Assembly (NCBI GenBank): GCA_018056045.1
Contig: JAGPGI010000221.1
Span: forward strand, 1 to 5,286
DNA: 5,286 nucleotides
Source: Paracoccus sp. (in: a-proteobacteria)
GTDB lineage: Bacteria > Pseudomonadota > Alphaproteobacteria > Rhodobacterales > Rhodobacteraceae
Direction: 5' to 3'
Shown here: in pieces, positions 1 through 5,286 of the stretch
How the letters are laid out: each line of letters begins with the position of its first letter
Numbering within the stretch: the stretch's first letter is position 1
Translations under genes and position numbers: made by a program
Notes under the pieces: model-generated
The model's input: the letters and a program-made list of their open reading frames with translations, nothing else
Told to the model about the DNA's origin: nothing
Database searches by the model: none

Positions 1-648
1 CCCGGCGTCGAGGCGGTCGATTCCAATTTCTCGGCCATCTTCGCGGGGCTGTTTTCCAAGCGCTTCGAGATGATCGCCGCGCCGACCACGGTGACCGACG
101 AACGCTCGGCGCAGATGCTGTTTTCCGAACCCTACCTGCCGACCGGGCTGGGCTTTCTGGTCAAGAAGGGCACCGAACTGCCCGACCTGGCGGCGCTGAA
201 GGACAAGGCGATCGCGGTCAATAACGGCTCGTCCTCGGACAAGTGGCTGACCGCGCATGAGGCCGAACATGGCTATGCCATCCAGCGCTACAACAAAAGC
301 GCGGATGCGGTGCAGGCGATCATGGTCGGCCGCGCCGATGCGATGATCGCCGACACCCCGGCGGCGCGCTATATCGCCACCCAGAACCCGATGACCGAGG
401 TCACGGTGACGGTCTCGACCGGCGGCGATTTCGGCTTTGCCATGCGCCCCGAGGACAATGAGTTCCGCGGTCAGGTGGAACGCGCGCTGGAATGCATCAA
501 GCAGGACGGAACCCTGGCCGCGCTGCATGAAAAATGGTTCGGCATCGCTCCGGCGGTCGACAGCTCGACCGCCAAGATCTATCCCGGCAGCGGCACCCCC
601 GGTTTCGCCGGCTATGACGAGGCCGAAGCGCCGGGTGCGTGCAAGTGA
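1..648 (+). CDS. Polar amino-acid ABC transporter substrate-binding protein (SBP_bac_3 family), 5' partial
   Basis: Periplasmic receptor that captures an amino acid and delivers it to the permease pair encoded downstream. The frame is open from base 1, so the gene starts outside the window. The 215 visible residues lack roughly the first 50-75 residues expected for this family (usually about 260-290), including the signal peptide. Family marks, in visible-residue numbering, are: T-x-x-T-D-E-R with R35, followed by the F-S-E-P-Y block (41-45); the G-S-S-S-D loop (76-80); and A-D-T-P-A with D118. In GlnH/HisJ-type proteins the equivalents of R35 and D118 bind the alpha-carboxylate and alpha-amino groups, so an alpha-amino acid ligand is likely. 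The side-chain specificity cannot be read. The domain ends with K-W-F-G (178-181), followed by a 34-residue Gly/Pro-rich tail ending in a cysteine (C214), which may pair with C165. It is the first visible gene of a four-gene operon. Confidence 0.93.
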   Translation, partial: PGVEAVDSNFSAIFAGLFSKRFEMIAAPTTVTDERSAQMLFSEPYLPTGLGFLVKKGTELPDLAALKDKAIAVNNGSSSDKWLTAHEAEHGYAIQRYNKSADAVQAIMVGRADAMIADTPAARYIATQNPMTEVTVTVSTGGDFGFAMRPEDNEFRGQVERALECIKQDGTLAALHEKWFGIAPAVDSSTAKIYPGSGTPGFAGYDEAEAPGACK

Positions 649-1427
649 CGCCCGCCGCCGCGCCCGCGCCCGTCCCACCGCAGAATCCGGGGCAGAACGA
701 TGTGGTCGTTGTCGAGGGGCTCGGCAAATCCTTCGGCCCCCATCAGGTCCTGCGCAACATCAACTTTCGCGTCCGCGAGGGCGAGGCGGTGGTGCTGATC
801 GGCTCGTCGGGGTCCGGCAAAAGCACCTGCCTGCGCTGCCTCAACCGGCTGGAGGAACCCAGCGAGGGCCATATCTTCGTCGGCGAGCATGAGGTGACCG
901 GCAGGAATGTCGAGCTGAACGCGCTGCGCCGGCGCATCGGCATGGTGTTTCAGGGCATCCATCTTTACCCGCACAAGACCGCGCTGGGAAACGTGACGCT
1001 GGCCTTGCGCAAGGTCGCCGGCATGTCGGCCGCCGCCGCCGAGGAAAGCGGCATGCGGCATCTGGAGATGGTCGGACTCAAGGACAAGGCGAGTCATTAT
1101 CCCAGCCAGCTTTCCGGCGGCCAGCAGCAGCGCGTCGGCATCGCCCGCGCGCTGGCGCTTGAGCCGCAGGTGATGCTGTTTGACGAGCCGACCTCGGCCC
1201 TTGACCCCGAACTGGTCGGCGAGGTGCTGGGGGTGATGAAGCGCACCAAGGAGATGGGCATGACCATGGTCGTGGTCACCCACGAGATGCAATTCGCCCG
1301 CGAGATCGCCGACCGGGTGATCTTTCTGGAAAAGGGCGAGGTGCTGATCTCGGGCACCCCGGACGAGGTTTTCGTGCAGTCGGATCATCCGCGCATCCGC
1401 GAATTCCTGTCCCGGTCGCGTGGCTGA
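645..1427 (+). CDS. Polar amino-acid ABC transporter ATP-binding protein
   Basis: Cytoplasmic ATPase that powers amino-acid import through the two permeases that follow. All nucleotide-binding motifs are present (numbered from GTG 645): Walker [10 protein letters not shown] (53-61), Q-loop Q103, signature L-S-G-G-Q-Q-Q-R (156-163), Walker B V-M-L-F-D-E (176-181), D-loop S-A-L-D and H-loop H213. The 260-residue length is slightly above the usual 240-255 because of an Ala/Pro-rich N-terminal extension of about 20 residues before V-V-V-V-E-G-L. The start is uncertain. GTG 645 gives the common 4-base GTGA overlap with the binding-protein stop. GTG 639 would overlap by 10 bases. GTG 702, preceded by GGGG at 689-692, would remove the extension. 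Translational coupling to the preceding gene is likely. After the Q-loop it reads G-I-H-L-Y-P-H-K-T, where the family commonly has Q-F-N-L-F-P-H-M-T. GlnQ/HisP/ArtP-type membership is clear; the substrate is not. Confidence 0.95.
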   Translation: MTPAAAPAPVPPQNPGQNDVVVVEGLGKSFGPHQVLRNINFRVREGEAVVLIGSSGSGKSTCLRCLNRLEEPSEGHIFVGEHEVTGRNVELNALRRRIGMVFQGIHLYPHKTALGNVTLALRKVAGMSAAAAEESGMRHLEMVGLKDKASHYPSQLSGGQQQRVGIARALALEPQVMLFDEPTSALDPELVGEVLGVMKRTKEMGMTMVVVTHEMQFAREIADRVIFLEKGEVLISGTPDEVFVQSDHPRIREFLSRSRG

Positions 1428-1432
1428 CCGCC

Positions 1433-2104
1433 ATGGACCAGATCATCCGCTATTTCTTCGACTTCTCGCTGCTGGCGCCCTATTGGCCCGACATCCTGCG
1501 CGGCTTTGGCCTGACGGTGGCGATGTCGGTGCTGACCGTGGTGATCGGCATTCCGCTGGGGCTTGGCATCGCGATCCTGCGGCTTTACCGGTTCCGGCTG
1601 CTGAACCTGCTGATCATCCTTTATATCGATTTCTTCCGCTCGATCCCGCAGCTGGTGCTGATCGTGCTGGTCTATTTCGCGCTGCCCTATTTCAGCATCG
1701 TCATCGCGCCCTTCTGGGCGGTGGTGCTGGCGCTTTCGGTGGTGCTTTCGGCATTCGCCGAGGAGATTTTCTGGGCCAGCATCAATTCCGTGCCAAAAGG
1801 CCAGTGGGAGGCGGGACGCTCGACCGGCCTCGGCTTTGGTCAGGTGCTGTTTTCGGTGATCCTGCCGCAGGTCACCCGCATGTCGATCCCGCCGCTGACC
1901 AACCGCGCCATCGGCATCAGCAAGGGCACCACGCTGGGTTCGGTCATCGCGGTGCCGGAACTTCTCAGCGTCACCTCGTCGATCCAGTCCACGGTCGCCA
2001 ACCCGACCGCGCTGACCGTCGGCGCCCTGCTGTTTCTGGTGCTGTTTTTGCCCTTCGTGCGCTTCACCCGCTGGCTTGAGCGCGCCCATACCCCCGCGAG
2101 GTAA
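1433..2104 (+). CDS. Polar amino-acid ABC transporter permease 1 (HisM/GlnP family)
   Basis: Inner-membrane subunit forming half of the amino-acid channel. The 223 residues fit the usual 215-240. Hydrophobic segments lie at about 24-50, 56-68, 72-90, 91-110, 165-180 and 192-212, consistent with the roughly five-helix fold of this family. The EAA loop that docks on the ATPase is near 126-145. It reads E-A-G-R-S-T-G and ends in L-P-Q, so the third EAA position is Gly rather than Ala. The F-F-R-S-I-P-Q segment (67-73) is the typical R-(S/G)-x-P motif of the family. The ATG lies 5 bases after the ATPase stop, with no convincing Shine-Dalgarno, so translation is probably coupled to the ATPase. It is paralogous to the next gene, and the two likely form a heterodimer. 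Confidence 0.94.
   Translation: MDQIIRYFFDFSLLAPYWPDILRGFGLTVAMSVLTVVIGIPLGLGIAILRLYRFRLLNLLIILYIDFFRSIPQLVLIVLVYFALPYFSIVIAPFWAVVLALSVVLSAFAEEIFWASINSVPKGQWEAGRSTGLGFGQVLFSVILPQVTRMSIPPLTNRAIGISKGTTLGSVIAVPELLSVTSSIQSTVANPTALTVGALLFLVLFLPFVRFTRWLERAHTPAR
2098..2101 (+). promoter_or_regulatory. Ribosome binding site of permease 2
   Basis: GAGG ends 6 bases before the ATG at 2108 and overlaps the last codon and stop region of permease 1. It supports the chosen start of permease 2 and shows that ribosomes can reload at this junction, unlike the preceding one, which has no clear site. Confidence 0.6.
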
Positions 2105-2107
2105 GCG

Positions 2108-2776
2108 ATGAACGACTTCCTCAATACCTTCTTCAACCTCGAGATCCTGCGTCAGGTCAGCCCGCTGCTGATCGAGGGCTTCTGGATGACGCTCAGGCTG
2201 GCGGCGGTGGCGATCCCGCTGTCGCTGATCCTTGGCGCCGTCATCGCGGTGGCGCAGGACACCCGCAGCCGGCTGCTGCGCGGGCTGATCGTGGCCTATG
2301 TCGACCTGATGCGGGCGATCCCGCCTCTGGTGCTGTTGATCTTCATCTTCTACGGCCTGCCGATGATGGGCCTGTCCTTTGGCGAATTCAGCGCCGCCGT
2401 GCTGGCACTGGTGCTGAACGGGTCCAGCTATTTCTCGGAAATCTTCCGGGCGGGGCTGGAATCGGTGCCGAACGGCCAGCGCGAGGCGGCGCGTTCGACC
2501 GGCATGAGCTGGGCGCAATCGACGCTGCATGTGATCTTGCCGCAAGGCGTGCGCAACGTGCTGCCCGACCTGATCAGCAACACGGTCGAGCTGGCCAAGC
2601 AGACCTCGATCGCCTCGGTCGTGGCCCTGCAGGAGCTGCTGCGCGGCGCCCAGATCGCGCAGGGGCTGACCTATAACACCACGCCGCTGGTGGTGGCGGC
2701 ACTGATCTATTTCATCATCTTCTGGCCCTTTGTGCGGCTGATCTCGCGGTTGCAGAACACGCCGAGCATGCATTGA
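2108..2776 (+). CDS. Polar amino-acid ABC transporter permease 2 (HisQ/GlnP family)
   Basis: Second inner-membrane channel subunit of the importer, 222 residues, of normal family length. Hydrophobic segments lie near 27-50, 58-68, 72-88, 95-106, 165-178 and 192-213. The EAA loop is more canonical than in permease 1: E-A-A-R-S-T-G begins at E126 and the loop ends with I-L-P-Q near 143-146. The L-M-R-A-I-P-P motif (67-73) matches the family R-x-x-P signature. The ATG is 3 bases after the permease 1 stop and has GAGG at a 6-base spacing. It is the last gene of the operon; a strong inverted repeat starts 12 bases after its stop. Having two distinct permeases rather than one homodimeric gene is the common His/Gln-type arrangement. 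The amino acid carried is unknown. Confidence 0.95.
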   Translation: MNDFLNTFFNLEILRQVSPLLIEGFWMTLRLAAVAIPLSLILGAVIAVAQDTRSRLLRGLIVAYVDLMRAIPPLVLLIFIFYGLPMMGLSFGEFSAAVLALVLNGSSYFSEIFRAGLESVPNGQREAARSTGMSWAQSTLHVILPQGVRNVLPDLISNTVELAKQTSIASVVALQELLRGAQIAQGLTYNTTPLVVAALIYFIIFWPFVRLISRLQNTPSMH

Positions 2777-2788
2777 CGCCAAGGGGAA

Positions 2789-2827
2789 ATGCGCAGGGCA
2801 CCCGCTGCCGGCGGGTGCCCTGCGCAT
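2789..2827. terminator. Perfect 17-bp inverted repeat at a convergent junction, likely terminator
   Basis: Arms 2789-2805 and 2811-2827 are exact reverse complements around the 5-base loop TGCCG. The outer two pairs are A/T and the remaining fifteen are mostly G/C. The hairpin starts 12 bases after the permease 2 stop and about 115 bases after the minus-strand aldolase stop, so it could serve both directions. No T-tract follows on the plus strand (the next bases are GGCGTC). On the minus strand the flank is only CCCCTT. It is therefore not a canonical Rho-independent terminator. It may block the 3' exonuclease, pause polymerase or assist Rho. Confidence 0.7.
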
Positions 2828-2941
2828 GGCGTCTGGCGCGGGCATAAGGGAAATGGGCGGCGCTCTGGACGCGCCCCTGACCGCGCTGGCCGCGACCCGC
2901 GCCATGCAGGTCAGGAATATCCGGGTGGCTTACGGGAATGA
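2828..2941. other. Gene-free remainder of the convergent junction
   Basis: Between the hairpin and the aldolase stop there is no supported gene on either strand. The plus-strand reading frame starting at ATG 2826 runs antisense into the aldolase, lacks a Shine-Dalgarno and looks like a GC-rich shadow. I see no further hairpin or repeat here. Confidence 0.6.
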
Positions 2942-3703
2942 TCAGCCCTTGTCGGCCTCGGCTGCGGCGGCGCGGGCGCCCGCGATCAGGAACGACACGT
3001 CATTGGGCCCGACGATCAGCCCGTAGCCCTTGGCACGCAGCTCCGCCCAGCTCCGGCCCGGCCCGGTGATCGTGCCCAGCCATTTGCCCGCCGAACGTGT
3101 CGCGGCCTCGACCTCTTCGAAAGCCGCGTGCAGGGCCGGGGCCTCAAGCTGTTCCAGCAGTCCCATTGACCCTGCAAGGTCATTGGGCCCGATAAAGACC
3201 ATATCGACCCCATCCGTTCCGGCCAGCGCCGCGATATCGGCGACGGCATCCGCATGTTCGCATTGCACGATCAGCAGCAGGTCTTTGGCGGCCGCATCGC
3301 CCCCATAGCCGGGCACGGTGCCGAAACCCGACCCCCGCACCACCGGTGCCGCATAGCCGCGCCGGCCCAAGGGCGGATAGCGGCAGGCGCCGGCGATGGA
3401 TGCCGCGTCCCGCGCCGAATTCACCATCGGCACGATGATCGAGCGAAACCCCCGGTCCAGCACCCGCTTGAGCAGCGCGTCCGAGCCTTCGGGCACGCGC
3501 AGCACGGCCTCGCCCCCCGCCGCCTCGACGGCGCGGGCGACGGCGACCCAGTCCTCAAGCCCGCCGACGCCGTGCTCGCCGTCGATGACGATGACATCCC
3601 AGCCATGGCGGACCATGATTTCGGCCGCATCCGGGCTGGCAAGTTCCGCCCAGGCCGCCTTGATGGTTTCGCCGGCGGCGAGCCGGGCTTTCAGCCTGTT
3701 CAT
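2942..3703 (-). CDS. HpcH/HpaI aldolase family protein (class II, metal-dependent 2-keto acid aldolase)
   Basis: Cytoplasmic TIM-barrel enzyme expected to catalyse reversible retro-aldol cleavage of a 2-keto (often 4-hydroxy-2-oxo) acid to pyruvate plus an aldehyde, using a divalent metal. The 253 residues match HpaI and GarL in length. Residues that align with the E. coli HpaI active site are all visible: D41 and H44 in D-G-E-H-G, R69 in L-R-V-P, D83 in V-L-D-R-G-F, metal ligand E149 in V-Q-C-E-H and metal ligand D175 in G-P-N-D. The I-I-V-P-M-V-N-S block (89-96) is also typical. The ATG at 3703 is chosen over an ATG 51 bases upstream because GGAGG sits 6 bases before it and the protein then begins at the usual family position. 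It lies downstream of the NCS1 permease on the same strand, separated by 152 bases including a terminator. The true substrate is unknown; citramalyl-type lyases of the same superfamily are a less likely alternative. Confidence 0.92.
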   Translation of the reverse strand: MNRLKARLAAGETIKAAWAELASPDAAEIMVRHGWDVIVIDGEHGVGGLEDWVAVARAVEAAGGEAVLRVPEGSDALLKRVLDRGFRSIIVPMVNSARDAASIAGACRYPPLGRRGYAAPVVRGSGFGTVPGYGGDAAAKDLLLIVQCEHADAVADIAALAGTDGVDMVFIGPNDLAGSMGLLEQLEAPALHAAFEEVEAATRSAGKWLGTITGPGRSWAELRAKGYGLIVGPNDVSFLIAGARAAAAEADKG

Positions 3704-3709
3704 GGGGTT

Positions 3710-3714
3710 CCTCC
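3710..3714 (-). promoter_or_regulatory. Ribosome binding site of the aldolase
   Basis: On the minus strand GGAGG is followed by a 6-base spacer (AACCCC) and then ATG at 3703. This near-ideal site decides the start in favour of 3703 over the upstream in-frame ATG at 3754. Confidence 0.85.
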
Positions 3715-3780
3715 GGTTCGATGGCCTCGCGCCCTGCGCCGCAGCGCCGGACATTCCTGCCTTGATGCGCGTGTTGCTGT

Positions 3781-3809
3781 CATAGACCGAAAAACATCCC
3801 GGGCGGAAA
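3781..3809 (-). promoter_or_regulatory. Possible aldolase promoter (weak)
   Basis: Reading leftward, TTTCCG (about 3804-3809) and TCTATG (3781-3786) are 17 bases apart, resembling sigma-70 -35 and -10 boxes with about 3 of 6 matches each. The position, about 80 bases upstream of the aldolase ATG and just past the permease terminator, is sensible. The match is weak and could be chance. Confidence 0.25.
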
Positions 3810-3837
3810 CGAAAACGGCCCCGCTTTGGCGGGGCCG
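3808..3837 (-). terminator. Rho-independent terminator of the NCS1 permease gene
   Basis: On the minus strand, CGGCCCCGC (3837-3829) and GCGGGGCCG (3824-3816) form a perfect 9-bp GC stem with a 4-base loop CAAA. The stem is followed directly by the T-rich run TTTTCGTTT. It begins 18 bases past the permease stop at 3856. This is the only hairpin-plus-T-tract terminator in the window, and its orientation fits the permease, not a plus-strand gene. It would reduce read-through into the aldolase gene. Confidence 0.88.
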
Positions 3838-3855
3838 CTCCATCATCTCCGCGGC

Positions 3856-5286
3856 TCAGGCGGCGCGGGTCTGACCGGCCGCGCCGCGCATCAGCATGAC
3901 GTGGAAGCCCCCGCCCAGCACCGCGCCGATGACCCAGCCAAAGCCCGAGAGGTTGGCCAGGGCAGGCACCCAGACCGTCGCGACCGAAAAGACGGCGGCG
4001 AAGACAAAGGCCATGATCGCCTTTTTGTTCCAGCCGCCCTCATAGTAATAGGGTCCCTTGGGATCGGCGCTGAACAGGGCGTTCAGGTCGATATTCTGGC
4101 GGCGGACCAGATAGTAATCGGCGACCAGAATCCCGTAAAGCGGCGCCAGAACGGCGCCCAGCGTGTCGACAAAGGCCGCGATCCCGACATTCGAAATGAA
4201 CGAGACCCAGAGCGCGCCGATAAAGAACGCGATACCGGCGGTGATCAGCCCGCCCGTCCGGGCCGAGATGCGGTCGGGCGCAAGGTTCGCGATGTCATAG
4301 GCCGGCGGGATGAAGTTCGCGACCAGATTGATGCCGACGGTCGCGGCAAAGAAGGTCACCGCCGCGATCAGCGTCAGCGCGGTATTGTCCACCCGTGCCA
4401 CGATATCGGCCGGGTTCACCAGCTTTTCGCCAAACAGCACCACCGTCCCCGCCGTCACGAACAGCGCGATGAACGAGAACAGCGCGATCGAGACCGGCAG
4501 TCCCCAGAAATTGCCTTTCCGCATCGCCGGCTCGTCCTTCACGAAGCGCGAGAAGTCGCCGAAATTGATCACCACGGCGGCGAAATAGGCGATCATCGTG
4601 CCCATGACGGTGACAAAGGCCACGACCGGCCCGCGCGGATCAGTCGCATCCGAGCCCTCGAAGATCGATCCCAGCGCGGCAAAGATGCCATTGCCGGCCT
4701 TCCACCAGATCATCAGCATCAGCGCGATCATCACCGCATAGACGAAAGGCCCGGCCCAGTTCAGGAAGCGCCCGACCCATTCGATGCCCATCATGAACAG
4801 CCCGACCTGAAAGACGCAGACGATGACATAGGACAGCCAGTCGATGCCGGTCATGCCCAGGAACGTCGTCCCGCCCTCGATGCCCAGGAGCGTGTTCAGC
4901 AAAAGCGCCACCGCGGTCGAGGCGAAATAGGTCTGCACCCCATACCAGAAGATGGCGACGATGCCGCGCACCAGCGCCGGGAACTTGGCGCCGTAAACCC
5001 CCATCGAGGCCCGCGCCATCACCGGATAGGGCACCCCGTAACGGACCGAGGGCCGCCCGGTCAGGTTCACCAGAAACATGACAAAGAACCCGGCCAGCAC
5101 GATGGCCGCAAAGACCGCCCAGCCGTTCAGCCCATAGGTGATGAACAGCGACGCCGCCAGCGAATAGCCGAACAGGCTTTGGATATCATTGTTCCAGACG
5201 TTGAAGATCTCGAAGGCGCCCCATTGCCGCTTGTCGGCGGGAATGGGGGCGAGGTCCTCGTTATAGAGCGCGCCGTCCTGCGCGCC
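3856..5286 (-). CDS. NCS1-family permease (nucleobase/allantoin/hydantoin type), 5' partial
   Basis: Inner-membrane symporter of the NCS1 family (Mhp1, CodB, PucI relatives), expected to import a nucleobase, hydantoin, allantoin or similar nitrogen ring compound. The frame stays open to the right edge, giving 476 visible residues. GTG at 5100 is internal, because 62 family-like residues precede it, including Y-N-E-D-L-A-P (8-14) and the first membrane helix (about 27-48). Only about 5-25 N-terminal residues appear to be missing. Landmarks are: W114 and Q118 in F-W-Y-G-V-Q, matching the Mhp1 substrate residues W117 and Q121; N324 in V-A-N-F-I-P-P-A-Y, matching N318; F235 at the W220 position; and the family A-D-Y-Y-L-V-R-R segment followed by G-P-Y-Y-Y-E-G-G-W-N. 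About twelve hydrophobic segments are visible. Positions matching the Mhp1 sodium ligands S312 and T313 are G318 and I319, so coupling may differ. It is followed by its own terminator and then the aldolase. Confidence 0.93.
   Translation of the reverse strand, partial: GAQDGALYNEDLAPIPADKRQWGAFEIFNVWNNDIQSLFGYSLAASLFITYGLNGWAVFAAIVLAGFFVMFLVNLTGRPSVRYGVPYPVMARASMGVYGAKFPALVRGIVAIFWYGVQTYFASTAVALLLNTLLGIEGGTTFLGMTGIDWLSYVIVCVFQVGLFMMGIEWVGRFLNWAGPFVYAVMIALMLMIWWKAGNGIFAALGSIFEGSDATDPRGPVVAFVTVMGTMIAYFAAVVINFGDFSRFVKDEPAMRKGNFWGLPVSIALFSFIALFVTAGTVVLFGEKLVNPADIVARVDNTALTLIAAVTFFAATVGINLVANFIPPAYDIANLAPDRISARTGGLITAGIAFFIGALWVSFISNVGIAAFVDTLGAVLAPLYGILVADYYLVRRQNIDLNALFSADPKGPYYYEGGWNKKAIMAFVFAAVFSVATVWVPALANLSGFGWVIGAVLGGGFHVMLMRGAAGQTRAA

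Noticed and set aside
612..1388. A 258-codon minus-strand open frame opposite the ATPase
   Set aside because: Its His/Leu/Ala-rich composition without motifs, and full antisense overlap with a textbook ATPase, mark it as a shadow frame.
1420..2079. A 219-codon plus-strand frame overlapping permease 1 in another frame
   Set aside because: Its composition is Ala/Gly/Arg/His-rich with no membrane pattern, whereas the 1433-2104 frame is an obvious permease.
1385..2905. A 506-codon open frame on the minus strand opposite both permeases
   Set aside because: It is extremely rich in Arg, His, Gln and Asp, has no recognisable domain, and lies antisense to two clear permease genes. Long antisense frames are expected in GC-rich coding DNA.
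3734..3744. Small palindrome CTGCGCCGCAG upstream of the aldolase
   Set aside because: Five-base arms in GC-rich DNA are expected by chance, and it has no special spacing to a promoter.
3704..3754. A 17-residue N-terminal extension of the aldolase from an upstream ATG
   Set aside because: The extension is not family-like, and GGAGG at 3710-3714 lies inside it with ideal spacing to the ATG at 3703.
3254..3874. A 206-codon plus-strand frame opposite the aldolase
   Set aside because: It is antisense to a gene with all catalytic residues intact, runs across the permease terminator, and has no family resemblance.
5098..5100. GTG as the true start of the NCS1 permease
   Set aside because: The frame continues upstream to the window edge, with family-typical sequence and the first transmembrane helix.

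Overview
This 5286-base window is GC-rich, with strong G/C preference at third codon positions. The gene content and protein style look like an alphaproteobacterium, most likely Rhodobacterales and Paracoccus-like. That placement is inferred from composition and remembered protein style, not from a search. No RNA genes, CRISPR arrays, insertion sequences or phage genes were recognised.

Left half (1-2776, plus strand): a compact polar amino-acid ABC uptake operon in the order substrate-binding protein (5' end cut by the window), ATPase, permease 1, permease 2. The genes overlap or sit 3-5 bases apart, which suggests one transcript with translational coupling. The binding protein keeps the Arg and Asp that grip the alpha-carboxylate and alpha-amino groups of an amino acid. 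Together the four genes would encode a complete PAAT-type importer: a periplasmic receptor, a heteromeric two-permease channel and an ATPase.

Middle (2777-2941): a gene-free convergent junction holding a perfect 17-bp inverted repeat with a 5-base loop and no T-tract. It probably insulates the two convergent gene sets.

Right half (2942-5286, minus strand): an NCS1-family nucleobase/hydantoin-type permease (start cut by the right edge) is transcribed leftward. It ends at a canonical Rho-independent terminator (hairpin plus T-rich run). Beyond the terminator lies a HpcH/HpaI-type class II aldolase with a full set of catalytic residues and a strong Shine-Dalgarno. The pairing suggests catabolism of a small imported nitrogen compound, but the terminator between them argues for at least partly separate transcription, and the substrate cannot be read from sequence.

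Overall this looks like ordinary transport and catabolic metabolism. I found no convincing new system. The points most worth a second look are the altered cation-site positions of the NCS1 permease, the unassigned permease/aldolase pair, and the T-less convergent hairpin.
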